In this document: piece by piece, positions 17,447 through 25,368 of the stretch
Position numbering within the stretch: position 1 is the stretch's first letter
How the letters are laid out: every line of letters begins with the position of its first letter
Source of the DNA: Synergistaceae bacterium
GTDB taxonomy: Bacteria; Synergistota; Synergistia; Synergistales; Synergistaceae
DNA: 57,669 bases
Reading direction: 5' to 3'
NCBI GenBank assembly: GCA_031258255.1
Contig: JAIRNC010000121.1
Coordinates: forward strand, 1 to 57,669
Made by a program: the position numbers and the translations under genes
Notes under the pieces: generated by a model
The model's database searches: none
Told to the model about the DNA's origin: nothing
The model's input: the letters and a program-made list of their open reading frames with translations, nothing else

Positions 17447-17899
17447 TCAGCCTCCGTCCTTAGCCCGCGTGTCGGCGCGCTGGGGCGAGAGCGAGGCCTC
17501 GTAGTCCTCCCACTCGTCCAGGGGCCACCTGCCCAGCAGCGTAGCGCCGCCCTTGCCCACGAAGAGGGCTATCACGTCCGGGCCGGCCTGAAAGACGTAC
17601 ACAGCGTCACGCCCCAGGGAGAGGGCGCTTATCACGCGCAGGGCGCCCGAGTTCCCCGCCCGGAAGAACCTGGGCAGGTACTTGGCGGCAGCGTATCCCG
17701 CAACGCCAAAGAGCAGCAGCGCGAGCGACATCTTCCCCACGTACCCTGCCAGCGTATCCCCCATGCCCGGCACCGGCACGTCCACGTCTGCCGCTAATGC
17801 GGCGCAACCGGCGCGCTCACAAAAAAAGAGCGCCAAGGCAAACATCGAAATAAGCCTCAACGCCAGTTTTTTCACCAGTTGCCTCGTTATGTCCCTCAT
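17447..17899 (-). CDS. fliO: FliO-like flagellar biosynthesis protein
   Basis: Bitopic membrane protein that helps FliP assemble. It has a signal-like hydrophobic N-terminus (about 10-35), a short periplasmic part, one further membrane helix (about 60-80, LALLLFGVAGYAAAKYL) and a cytoplasmic tail with the FliO pattern ISALSLGRDAVYVFQAG and VIALFVGKGGATLLG. I placed the start at the ATG 17899 rather than the TTG three bases upstream. Length 150 aa. FliO is poorly conserved, so the call also leans on its position between cheY and fliP. Confidence 0.87.
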   Translation of the reverse strand: MRDITRQLVKKLALRLISMFALALFFCERAGCAALAADVDVPVPGMGDTLAGYVGKMSLALLLFGVAGYAAAKYLPRFFRAGNSGALRVISALSLGRDAVYVFQAGPDVIALFVGKGGATLLGRWPLDEWEDYEASLSPQRADTRAKDGG

Positions 17900-17924
17900 C
17901 AAGCCTGAAGCGTTAACGGGCGTT

Positions 17925-18287
17925 CTACAACAGCGCCTTGCCGAGTGCCTCCAGCACCCTGTCGGGTTGAAAGGGTTTTACGATAAAATCGGCGGCGCCG
18001 GAGCGTATCGCCTCTATGACCATGGCCTGCTGCCCCATGGCGCTCACCATCACGACCTTGGCGGCCGGGTCGGCCTCCTTGATCTTCTTGACCGCCGCGA
18101 TCCCATCCATCTCCGGCATCGTGATGTCCATCGTAACCACGTCCGGCTTCAGCTCAGAGTACATCTGAACGGCGACCTTGCCATTGTCGGCCTCGCCTAC
18201 AACCTCAAACCCGTTTTTTGCCAGGATGTCACGCAGCATCATCCTCATAAACGCCGCGTCGTCAACTATCAAAACCTTTGTTCCCAT
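17925..18287 (-). CDS. cheY: CheY chemotaxis response regulator
   Basis: Single-domain response regulator (120 aa) that, when phosphorylated by CheA, binds the motor switch (FliM/FliY). Phospho-acceptor Asp54 lies in VTMDITMPEMDG, the acidic pair is in IVDDAAFMR, and the conserved Ser (MVSAMG) and Lys (VKPFQ) are present. A strong AAGGAGGG precedes the ATG. It sits between fliY and fliO exactly as in Bacillus. The 141-base gap upstream of it could hold extra control signals, but I found no convincing promoter. Confidence 0.97.
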   Translation of the reverse strand: MGTKVLIVDDAAFMRMMLRDILAKNGFEVVGEADNGKVAVQMYSELKPDVVTMDITMPEMDGIAAVKKIKEADPAAKVVMVSAMGQQAMVIEAIRSGAADFIVKPFQPDRVLEALGKALL

Positions 18288-18428
18288 TTGAGTACCCTCC
18301 TTGGACGGCTATCGATTCAAAACCTAAAAGGTGAAGACTGAAACCCTTGCGGCGCCAGCCTCCCAAAACGGCGAAATGCAGTTCAGGCGAAATGACCAGC
18401 GACCTTTAAGCGAACCGCAGACACGGCC

Positions 18429-19547
18429 TCAAACACCCATGGAGCGTATCCGTTCCGCCTTGCTCACGACCTCTGTGACCCTTATGCCAAAACTTTCATC
18501 TATTACGACCACCTCGCCGCGAGCTATCAGCTTTCCATTGACCAATACGTCAACAGGCTCCCCTGCCATCTTGTTCAATTCTACCACAGATCCCGGCCCT
18601 AACGCCAACACTTCCCCGATTGTTTTTCGAGTCCTGCCCAATTCTACAGTAATTCGTACCGGGATGTCGACTATCAAATCGATATTTCCAGGAGAGCCAG
18701 CAAATTCTGAACCGCCGAGCTGCGCAAATTCCACAGGCCGCACGTCCACAGGCGGGGATTGCGGACGCGGCGGAAGCGATACGGGCTGAGCCGGCCTTGC
18801 GGCAGCGGCTGGCGCCTGTGGCCTCGGCGCCGCGGCCTGTGGCGCCGCCGCGGCTGGCGCGGGCTCCTCCGGCGTCATGGCCTCCCTCACTCTGGCGGCG
18901 AGGTCGGCCGCGTTCGCGCTGGGCATGACGATGCTGAGTGAAAAGGGCTCCACGCCGTCGACGGTGAGATCGACCCTGCCCGTCCACACGGGAGCGTCCT
19001 CCGCTTCGTCCGGGAACGGGCGCCAGCTATCGGTCTCGTCCAGGCTCGACGAGGTCGAATCCGCTGAAAGCCGCGCGCCGCCCATGATGCCGCTGAGGTT
19101 CGTCAGCACCGACCCGACCAGCTGGCTCAGGCCCTCCTGGGCGGCCGACAGGTACAGGTCGTTCGCCTCCGCCGGCAGCTCTTTGGCGTCGCCGCCCATC
19201 ATCAAGTCCGCCAGGGCGAGCGCCCCGCTCTCGGTCGTGACGAGCCGCGCCGGCGCGGAGTCAAGCCCTGACAGCGAGAGCGAGTATGAGAAGACCTTCG
19301 ATCCCGCGATCTTGCCCCCCACGGTGTTTTGCGGCAACTCCGCCTGTTCGCCTATGTTAGTCGTCACATCGCGACCCGCGAGCATACCTATGACGTTGCT
19401 CGCGGCGTTCGCCACTATGCCTGTGACCTCGTTCAGCACCGAGAAGTCATCCTGCGCCAGCGACGAGCCGCCAGTGCCTCCGTCTGAGCCCGGAGTCCCG
19501 GAGAGAAGGGCGTCTATCTCGTCCTGGTTAAGAAACTCGTCGACCAT
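18429..19547 (-). CDS. fliY: FliY/FliN-type motor switch protein
   Basis: Component of the flagellar switch (C ring). The 372 aa protein has an N-terminal CheY-P-binding motif (LNQDEIDALLSG, residues 6-17), a CheC-like central domain (about 33-220), a Pro/Ala-rich linker (about 230-285) and a C-terminal FliN/SpoA domain (about 290-368, DIPVRITVELGRTRKTIGEV). In Bacillus FliY the central domain dephosphorylates CheY-P. Here the catalytic Asn of both expected sites looks replaced: Gly43 in the S36-x3-E40 site and Ser141 in the S134-x3-E138 site. It may therefore be structural only. Follows fliM by two bases. Confidence 0.9.
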   Translation of the reverse strand: MVDEFLNQDEIDALLSGTPGSDGGTGGSSLAQDDFSVLNEVTGIVANAASNVIGMLAGRDVTTNIGEQAELPQNTVGGKIAGSKVFSYSLSLSGLDSAPARLVTTESGALALADLMMGGDAKELPAEANDLYLSAAQEGLSQLVGSVLTNLSGIMGGARLSADSTSSSLDETDSWRPFPDEAEDAPVWTGRVDLTVDGVEPFSLSIVMPSANAADLAARVREAMTPEEPAPAAAAPQAAAPRPQAPAAAARPAQPVSLPPRPQSPPVDVRPVEFAQLGGSEFAGSPGNIDLIVDIPVRITVELGRTRKTIGEVLALGPGSVVELNKMAGEPVDVLVNGKLIARGEVVVIDESFGIRVTEVVSKAERIRSMGV

Positions 19548-19549
19548 CG

Positions 19550-20551
19550 TTATTCCTCTCCTTCAGGTGTTGCGTCTTCCCCAAGTATTTCAGTGACCTG
19601 GGCGGCATAGTTCTTATCTCGGACGCCTGGGACGCACATAAACTTGACCCTATTGCCGACCCTCATGCCGAGGGGGTCCTTCGCCGTCCCGTCCAGCCTT
19701 ATGACGTCCCCCGTCTGCAGCTGTATTACGTCGCCTAAGCTCACTATGCTGTGCCCGAGCTCGAGCGCCAGCGGGACGGACACGTCCTGGAGCCTGCCAG
19801 TCAGGGCCTCCAGCGCGCCCTCCGTGTCCTTGCGGCTCGTCGATGAGAACCACTGCTGTGAGCTGAGTTTGTCTATCAGAGGCTCTATCACGAAGTACGG
19901 GATGCAAAAGTTCATGATCCCCTGGATTTCGCCTATCTGTGTCTTCATGGTGACCAAGAGCACCATGTCGCTGCCGGGGCAGACCTGGACGAAGAAGGGG
20001 TTGTTCTCCATTGTCTCGAAGCGGAACCTGATGTCCACCACGGTGCTCCAGCTCTCCTCCAGGTGCTCCAGTATCTTCATCATAACGCGCTCCATCACCG
20101 TGCGCTCTATGTCCGTGAGGTCGCGCGGCTTGCGCAGCGGCTCGCCCTTGCCGCCCAAGAGGCGGTCGATGATGGCGAAGGTAAGCTGGTTGTTTACCTC
20201 CAGCAGGGCGTTGCCGCTCAAGGGGTACATCTCAAGGACGCCGATCACGGTAGGCTGCACGAGGGAGTTTATGAACTCATCGTAGGCGAGCTGGTCGACG
20301 GCCACGACCTCCACCGAGACCATGGAGCGGACCATAGTGGACAAGGACGTGGTCAGGCTGCGGCAGAAGGACTCGTGTATCATCTGGATGGCCCGCATCT
20401 GGTCTTTGCTGAACTTGTCGGGCCTTCTGAAGTCGTAGAGCTTTAGCGGCTTCTCCTCCGTGCCCTGCATCTTGGAGATGTCGTCGCCGCCGGATATAGC
20501 CTGCAACAGGGAATCTATTTCGTTTTGGGACATTACCTCTGGCGGAACCAT
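19550..20551 (-). CDS. fliM: FliM motor switch protein
   Basis: C-ring protein that binds CheY-P and sets the direction of rotation. At 333 aa it has the N-terminal CheY-P-binding segment (MSQNEIDSLLQAI, about 7-19), the central pseudo-CheC domain (about 40-230, with DFRRPDKFSKDQ and IHESFCRSL) and a C-terminal SpoA domain (about 245-320, LELGHSIVSLGDVIQLQTGDVI). The ATG at 20551 has AAGGGGG eight bases upstream. The next gene, fliY, starts two bases after the stop, so the two switch proteins are made together. Confidence 0.96.
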   Translation of the reverse strand: MVPPEVMSQNEIDSLLQAISGGDDISKMQGTEEKPLKLYDFRRPDKFSKDQMRAIQMIHESFCRSLTTSLSTMVRSMVSVEVVAVDQLAYDEFINSLVQPTVIGVLEMYPLSGNALLEVNNQLTFAIIDRLLGGKGEPLRKPRDLTDIERTVMERVMMKILEHLEESWSTVVDIRFRFETMENNPFFVQVCPGSDMVLLVTMKTQIGEIQGIMNFCIPYFVIEPLIDKLSSQQWFSSTSRKDTEGALEALTGRLQDVSVPLALELGHSIVSLGDVIQLQTGDVIRLDGTAKDPLGMRVGNRVKFMCVPGVRDKNYAAQVTEILGEDATPEGEE

Positions 20552-20571
20552 CTTGAAACCCCCTTGTCAGG

Positions 20572-21030
20572 CTACTGCGTCATGTACTCGTCGAAGAGCA
20601 CCTTTTTTATGAAGGCCTCCCCGTTTTCCCTCGGCAAAATAGCGTTGAGCCTCGCCTTCAGGTCCAGCTTCAGCTTTTCCATGCCCTCGGTGAAGCGCAC
20701 CACGTCGTATCGCTGGTCCTTCAACGTCTTTATAACCTCGTCCTTTATCGTCACCGTCCAGCCGTCACCAGACGCGTCGATCCGCGCGAAAGCGGTCGGG
20801 CTGACCAGTTCCAGCGTTATTTTCAGCCTGATCACGTGTATCTCCTTGTCGGCCAGCGTCGAGGTGAACTGCCCCAACTCCAGCATTGGGCCGGGGTCCG
20901 GCACAAAGTCGACGGCCACGTCGTCGCCGCCAAAGTACCTGAGGCCCACGACCGCCCCGCCGATCACCCCCACTATGAGAACTACGACACCCACAATAGC
21001 GAAAATTAAAGTCTTCCTGGCCAATGCCAT
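20572..21030 (-). CDS. fliL: FliL stator-associated protein
   Basis: Single-pass inner membrane protein that rings the MotAB stator and supports torque under load. The 152 aa protein has a short cytoplasmic N-terminus, one membrane helix (about 8-32, LIFAIVGVVVLIVGVIGGAV) and a periplasmic stomatin-like domain (about 45-150) with the typical strand LGQFTSTLADKEIHVIRLKI and the C-terminal VLFDEYMTQ. AGGAGG is well placed before the ATG. It lies between motB and fliM. Confidence 0.93.
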   Translation of the reverse strand: MALARKTLIFAIVGVVVLIVGVIGGAVVGLRYFGGDDVAVDFVPDPGPMLELGQFTSTLADKEIHVIRLKITLELVSPTAFARIDASGDGWTVTIKDEVIKTLKDQRYDVVRFTEGMEKLKLDLKARLNAILPRENGEAFIKKVLFDEYMTQ

Positions 21031-21067
21031 CCGGAACCGCCTCCTTGCGTCGTCCTTGATTCAGGCT

Positions 21068-21808
21068 TTATTGTATGCTGTGCTGGGACAGTATAACCAT
21101 GTCCACCCTTCTGTTGAGCGCCATGTTCTTTTCGGAGTTGTTTGGCACCTCCGGCCTCGACGGCCCGAACCCGACCGCCTTGAGCCTCTTCTCCGAGATG
21201 CCCACCTCGCCGTTCAGGTACGAGACTACGGCCGCGGCCCTTGCCGATGAGAGCCCCCAGTTGTCGATGTAGATGCTGTCCCGCAGGATCGCCGAGTCCG
21301 TGTGTCCGCCCAGCTCGACCTCGTTTGGAACGGAGTTTATGATCGACCCGATCTTGTAAAGCATCCGGAGCGACACAGGCCGCAGCCGGGCGGAACCCTC
21401 CGCGAACAGGAGCTTTTCGGAGAACGAGATCACGATCCCCCGCTCGTCGATCTCTACTCTTATATCGTCACCCAGACCCTCCTGCTTTATAGCCTCCTGC
21501 ACGAGGGCCAGGACGCGGTTCGCGTTGTTGACCTGATCGGACTGCGTGGGCCTGGCCGCGTCACCCGCGCCCTGGCCCAGCGAGCCTTCCATCACGGCCT
21601 GGGTGCTGGACGCGGCAGGGCCGCCCTGGAGGATGTTGAAGGCCTGCTGCATTGATTCGGCCATCGCGGTAAATTTTTGCTGGTCGAGGGTGGAAAACGC
21701 GTACAGCAGGACGAAAAAACAGAGGACCAATGTCACCATGTCACCGTAGGTCGCCAGCCATAGCGGCGCGCCCGGAGTGGATGCCGGCGCTTTTTTCTTC
21801 CTGGCCAC
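21068..21808 (-). CDS. motB: MotB flagellar stator protein
   Basis: Peptidoglycan-anchored stator subunit. The basic N-terminus (ARKKK) precedes a single membrane helix (about 17-38) that contains the proton-binding aspartate, Asp23, in ATYGDMVTLVLCFFVLLY. A periplasmic linker leads to an OmpA-like peptidoglycan-binding domain (about 120-240) with LGGHTDSA and the Arg-rich end NMALNRRVDMVI. Length 246 aa; start GTG with an AGGTAGG region upstream. The Asp and absence of the sodium-type aromatic pattern suggest proton use, but this is inference. Pairs with motA upstream. Confidence 0.95.
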   Translation of the reverse strand: MARKKKAPASTPGAPLWLATYGDMVTLVLCFFVLLYAFSTLDQQKFTAMAESMQQAFNILQGGPAASSTQAVMEGSLGQGAGDAARPTQSDQVNNANRVLALVQEAIKQEGLGDDIRVEIDERGIVISFSEKLLFAEGSARLRPVSLRMLYKIGSIINSVPNEVELGGHTDSAILRDSIYIDNWGLSSARAAAVVSYLNGEVGISEKRLKAVGFGPSRPEVPNNSEKNMALNRRVDMVILSQHSIQ

Positions 21809-21816
21809 GGCCCGGC

Positions 21817-22599
21817 CTACCTCTCTTCCTCTTTGCCGGCGTCAAGCTGCTTGCGCAGCTTCGGGGGCAGGAATACCTTCAGCTTTTCCTCCACGATGCG
21901 CGGGTTCTCCCCCGCCTGTATGGAGAGGATGCCCTCCACCATCAGCTCCCTGGATAGCACCTCGCGGCTCGAGTTCTGCGCCAGCTTCTTGCCGAGCGGG
22001 ATTGCGAACATGTTGGCCAGGAGCGAGCCGTAGAACGTAGTCACGAGGGCCACCGCCATGCCGGGCCCCAGTGCGCTGGGGTCGTTCAGGTTGCCGAGCA
22101 TCTGGATGAGGCCGATGAGCGTCCCGAGCATCCCGAAAGCCGGGCCCAGCTCCGCGACGGAATCGATGAACCCCTTGTTGTCGCTGTGGCGCTCCTCCAG
22201 GAGGCCGATATCCGTGTCGAGGATGGATTTCACCAGCTCCGGATCCGTGCCGTCCACCACGAGCTGGATCGACTTTCTCATAAATTCGTCGTCGAGCTGG
22301 CCCGCGTCCTCCTCCAGCGCCAAGAGGCCCTCCCTCCGTGCCTTCTCGGCGAAGCTCACGAGTGTCTGGATGAGGCCTATCATGTCTATCTGCTCGCTGA
22401 AGAACGCCGATTTGAGTATCTTGCCCACCATCTTGCTGCGCTCGAGCGGGTTCGCGACCATCGCCGCGCCGAACGTCCCTCCGACGACTATGAAAATGGA
22501 CGGTATGTCGACGAAAGACGCGAGGCTCCCGCCCATGAACATACCCGCGATCACGACTATTATAGAAAGAGACAAACCAACGACAGTCGCTAAATCCAC
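21817..22599 (-). CDS. motA: MotA flagellar stator protein
   Basis: Stator subunit that forms the ion channel with MotB and pushes on FliG. It has four membrane segments (about 5-25, 30-50, 150-172, 180-205) and a large cytoplasmic loop with charged residues between segments 2 and 3, the MotA/ExbB layout. Motifs such as VDIPSIFIVVGGTFGA, PAFGMLGTLIGLIQML and MAVALVTTFYGSLLANM are family typical. Length 260 aa. The start is GTG, preceded by GGGGTGAT. It follows flbD by 48 bases and precedes motB by eight bases. Confidence 0.96.
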   Translation of the reverse strand: MDLATVVGLSLSIIVVIAGMFMGGSLASFVDIPSIFIVVGGTFGAAMVANPLERSKMVGKILKSAFFSEQIDMIGLIQTLVSFAEKARREGLLALEEDAGQLDDEFMRKSIQLVVDGTDPELVKSILDTDIGLLEERHSDNKGFIDSVAELGPAFGMLGTLIGLIQMLGNLNDPSALGPGMAVALVTTFYGSLLANMFAIPLGKKLAQNSSREVLSRELMVEGILSIQAGENPRIVEEKLKVFLPPKLRKQLDAGKEEER

Positions 22600-22647
22600 T
22601 TCCCGATCACCCCGTCCCAGCCCCGCAAGCCAGAGAACAGAAAAAAC

Positions 22648-22842
22648 TCACAACGCTGCTGGCTTAGAAGAATTCCTGCGGAAGTATTCAATTTTATCGA
22701 TAATTTCGCCGATCGTTTCCCTCACCAGGTACTTATGGCCGTTGAGCATGGTCACGACCGTGTCCGGCGTCTGCTCCATCATCTCTATCTGATCCGAGTT
22801 CAGGGCGAATTTCTCGCCTTTGATCCTTGTCAGCTCAATCAT
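22648..22842 (-). CDS. flbD: FlbD-family small flagellar protein
   Basis: Small protein (64 aa from the ATG at 22842) of the FlbD/SwrD type. The pattern IELTRIKGEKFALNSDQIEMMEQTPDTVV-like opening followed by a second strand pair (GHKYLVRETIGEIIDKIEYFR) covers the whole protein. In Bacillus SwrD raises stator power; in other groups the protein is uncharacterised. A GTG 12 bases upstream would add four residues but is jammed against the ribosome site. It is the first gene after the hairpin terminator behind flgE, followed by motA and motB, consistent with a stator-related job. Confidence 0.88.
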   Translation of the reverse strand: MIELTRIKGEKFALNSDQIEMMEQTPDTVVTMLNGHKYLVRETIGEIIDKIEYFRRNSSKPAAL

Positions 22843-22890
22843 GAGAAAAAACACGCCCTTTTCTGACGGCAGCCGCTAATTTACGTTGCG

Positions 22891-22896
22891 ATTATA
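22891..22896 (-). promoter_or_regulatory. -10 box upstream of flbD-motAB
   Basis: Consensus TATAAT on the minus strand, about 50 bases before the flbD start and just after the flgE terminator. The spot 17-18 bases upstream (TGTTTT) is a poor -35 match, so the promoter is only likely because of the position between terminator and gene. It would separately express the motor/export/chemotaxis half of the string. Confidence 0.45.
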
Positions 22897-22910
22897 ATAC
22901 AAAACACCAC

Positions 22911-22946
22911 ATAAAAACAGCGGAGGATGACGAGATGCCATCCTCC
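22911..22946 (-). terminator. intrinsic terminator after flgE
   Basis: Perfect 8-bp stem (GGAGGATG/CATCCTCC, 22922-22946) with a nine-base loop, followed on the minus strand by GCTGTTTTTAT. It lies 19 bases past the flgE stop codon and should end or reduce transcription arriving from fliE. Confidence 0.72.
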
Positions 22947-22964
22947 ACGGTCAGGCCATAGCGC

Positions 22965-24653
22965 CTAACGCTTCATGTTGATCAGTTCTTCCAGCACCTG
23001 GTCGGATGTGGTGACCACCCTCGTGTTCGCCTGGAAGCCCCTCTGGGCGCGGATCAGGCTCACGAACTCCTCCGAGAGGTCAACGTTCGACATCTCTATC
23101 GTGTTGCCCGCGATGCTGCCCGCGCCACCCTGCATCGGGACGTCTATCTGAGCCATGCCCGAGTTGACCGTCTCGGCGAAGCACGTCTCGCCCACCTTGA
23201 GCAGCCCCCCTGAGTTGGCGAACATCGCCAGCGCCACCTGTCCGATGGGCAGACTCCGCCCGTTCGTATACGAACCCGTTATTATGCCTGTCTGCGAGAC
23301 GGACCAGTTGTCCAGCGTACCCATCGCGTAGCCGTCCTGATAATAACCCTTCGTCGTCGACTGCGACGTAAACTGAGTGACGCCGTCGATGGGCTCCTTC
23401 TCTACCCCTACCTGCCTGCCCGTGCTGTAGCCCAAGAAGTCCAGCTCGATGGTATTGGACACGTAATCCGGAGGCGTCCCCGTCACCGAACCCGCCGCAC
23501 CCTCGGTGTTGAAGTCCGCGCCGACCCGGCCCGTCACGTCAAGGCCTCCGTTCAGGAGCGGCTGGCCGTCCTCGCTAATGGTAACCTCTTGCAACGTAGG
23601 GGCAGTGCCACCAGCCCGCAAAGCGGCCAGCCCCGCTGGATCGTAGTAATACGACCTTTTCAGGAGGCCGTCGTCGCCGAAGACCAGCGTCCCTGCGCCT
23701 TCACCGCCGATCAGCGTCGGCGGGGTCGTGGCAGGGGTCGCTTCAAGCCTCTTGCCATCCTCGTCGACGTAGTACGAGTACCAGTCCCACTCGGTCTCAG
23801 CGGAAGTGGGGGGACTGGCGCTAGGGTTGGCCGGCTTCGTGACGACCTTGCGCCAGACCGTCTCCAGGGTGTACTGCTTGCCCAGCGAGTCGTACACGTC
23901 GATCTTCGTGGAGTGGTCGTTCGTCTTCATGATGCTCTGGGTGAAATCTTCCAGTGCAATATTGCTAGTAAAAGTTCTGGTTCCGCTGGCTAAGAAATCA
24001 ACGGCGGTATCATTATGAGAAAACGCGCGCAGTATACCGGTTTGTAACGGATCGCCGCTTGTCGGGTCTAACTGCGTCATTGGCGTGCTGCCGCAGTCGA
24101 GGTTGCAGCGGAAGGCCAGAAGCGACGTGGCCTTGGCCGGTATCTTCTCGCCGATCGGTATGTTTATCGTGGAAAGCCTGCTGTCCCTTACCCGCTCGAC
24201 AGTCCCGGTAGCCTGGATCTCCTCCTTGTACGCGTAACCCTGCACCAGGTAGCCGTTGCCCTGCATGACCAGGTTTCCATCCTTGTCGAGGGAGAAGTTC
24301 CCGGCGCGGGTGTAGAGGGTCTGCCCGCCGTTTTTGACGACGAAAAAGCCCTCCCCGCTTATCGCCATGTCCGTCGGGATGCCGGTTGACTGGAAGCTGC
24401 CCTGGGTGAAGACGTGCTCGATGGAGCCGACCTGGGTGCCCAGGCCGACCTGTGCCGGGTTGACGCCGCCGATGGGTATGGCGTTGTCAGGCGCGCTCGG
24501 GTTCTTCGAGTTCTGATAGATCATGTCCCTGAAGTGAAGGACGTCGCGCTTGTAGCCCACGGTGTTGACGTTGGCTATGTTGTTGCCCGTCACGTCGAGG
24601 TATGTCTGATGGCCTTTCACGCCGCTGACGGCTGAATAAAGCGAACGCAGCAT
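22965..24653 (-). CDS. flgE: FlgE flagellar hook protein
   Basis: Structural subunit of the hook, exported by the flagellar type III system. The 562 aa protein opens with the rod/hook signature (LRSLYSAVSGVKGHQTYLDV, GNNIANVNTVGYKR) and closes with the axial coiled-coil end (EEFVSLIRAQRGFQANTRVV, LEELINMKR). The middle (about 150-480) is the variable surface D2/D3 region. A short stretch of it (about 23945-24080) uses AT-ending codons unlike the rest. GGAGGAG stands well before the ATG. It follows flgD, which caps the growing hook, by 190 bases. Confidence 0.96.
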   Translation of the reverse strand: MLRSLYSAVSGVKGHQTYLDVTGNNIANVNTVGYKRDVLHFRDMIYQNSKNPSAPDNAIPIGGVNPAQVGLGTQVGSIEHVFTQGSFQSTGIPTDMAISGEGFFVVKNGGQTLYTRAGNFSLDKDGNLVMQGNGYLVQGYAYKEEIQATGTVERVRDSRLSTINIPIGEKIPAKATSLLAFRCNLDCGSTPMTQLDPTSGDPLQTGILRAFSHNDTAVDFLASGTRTFTSNIALEDFTQSIMKTNDHSTKIDVYDSLGKQYTLETVWRKVVTKPANPSASPPTSAETEWDWYSYYVDEDGKRLEATPATTPPTLIGGEGAGTLVFGDDGLLKRSYYYDPAGLAALRAGGTAPTLQEVTISEDGQPLLNGGLDVTGRVGADFNTEGAAGSVTGTPPDYVSNTIELDFLGYSTGRQVGVEKEPIDGVTQFTSQSTTKGYYQDGYAMGTLDNWSVSQTGIITGSYTNGRSLPIGQVALAMFANSGGLLKVGETCFAETVNSGMAQIDVPMQGGAGSIAGNTIEMSNVDLSEEFVSLIRAQRGFQANTRVVTTSDQVLEELINMKR

Positions 24654-24734
24654 TTATTACTCCTCCTGTTTTTTCGCAGTCCGTTGCCGTCATTTTTTCC
24701 AACTTCCTGGTCGGAGTTTCATTAAAAAGCAGTG

Positions 24735-24740
24735 ATTATA
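24735..24740 (-). promoter_or_regulatory. possible -10 box upstream of flgE
   Basis: TATAAT on the minus strand about 82 bases before the flgE ATG, in the 190-base AT-richer gap between flgD and flgE. I see no good -35 hexamer and no sigma-28 or sigma-54 match, so this is weak. Confidence 0.25.
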
Positions 24741-24843
24741 AGAAACCGCTGATTAAATAGCCTTTGGCCGCAGTGCCTTGCCCGCTCTCTTCATGCCAGC
24801 CGGGGAAATGGCCCTCACAACGGCTCTATTCCGGCGCTTCGGT

Positions 24844-25350
24844 TTAAGCCGAGCCGCCGCCAGCCTCAGTTTTTGTTTCAGTCTCCGTCGACGACGGCTT
24901 GTAAGTTGGTGTGCCGATCTGCTCCACGCTGCTGAACGGTATGTAGGTGCCGTCCGTGAGGTAGAGGTTGACCTGCCCGTCCACTATGTCCAGGAACGAC
25001 ACCTGCCCTGCCTTCACGGTCCCGTCCTCCCCGAGGTAGCCCACGACCGTGCCGATCAAGGACACGGCGGAAGCAGCGGTGGTGGCCGTGTTCGCGGCGA
25101 TCAGCGTCTCGAGGTTCTTGTTCATGGTCATCTGCTGCTCGAGGCCGGAGTAGGTGGCGAGCTGCGTCACGAACTCGGTGTCCTTCATGGGGTTCGTCGG
25201 ATCCTGATGGGTGAGCTGCGTCACCAGTAGCTTCAGGAAGTCCTCCTTGCCCAGGGTATCCCCCTTGTTCTCCCTCGTTATGGTATCCTCGTATTTCACG
25301 TAGCTGTACGTGCCGACCTTGCCGTAGAGATCGGATGCGCTGTCTGCCAT
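24844..25350 (-). CDS. flgD: FlgD hook cap protein
   Basis: Scaffold protein that caps the growing hook and directs FlgE assembly. The N-terminal half holds the conserved FlgD core (about 34-90: LGKEDFLKLLVTQLTHQDPT, TEFVTQLATYSGLEQQ). The C-terminal part is short (about 100-155), giving only 168 aa, so the large Tudor/Fn3-like domains of enterobacterial FlgD are reduced; such short forms are usual in Bacillus-like lineages. The tail is rich in Thr and Glu. It lies between fliK and flgE, the customary order. Confidence 0.93.
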   Translation of the reverse strand: MADSASDLYGKVGTYSYVKYEDTITRENKGDTLGKEDFLKLLVTQLTHQDPTNPMKDTEFVTQLATYSGLEQQMTMNKNLETLIAANTATTAASAVSLIGTVVGYLGEDGTVKAGQVSFLDIVDGQVNLYLTDGTYIPFSSVEQIGTPTYKPSSTETETKTEAGGGSA

Positions 25351-25368
25351 TTACTTCTCCCCCTCCCG

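Noticed and set aside
16346-17797. 483-residue plus-strand open frame over fliQ, fliP and fliO
   Set aside because: Covers three well supported genes on the other strand and reads as His/Arg/Asp-rich shadow sequence.
18288-18428. Possible sigma-28 promoter before cheY
   Set aside because: A TAAA followed after 16 bases by GCCTGAAC is a weak match to GCCGATAA and could be chance.
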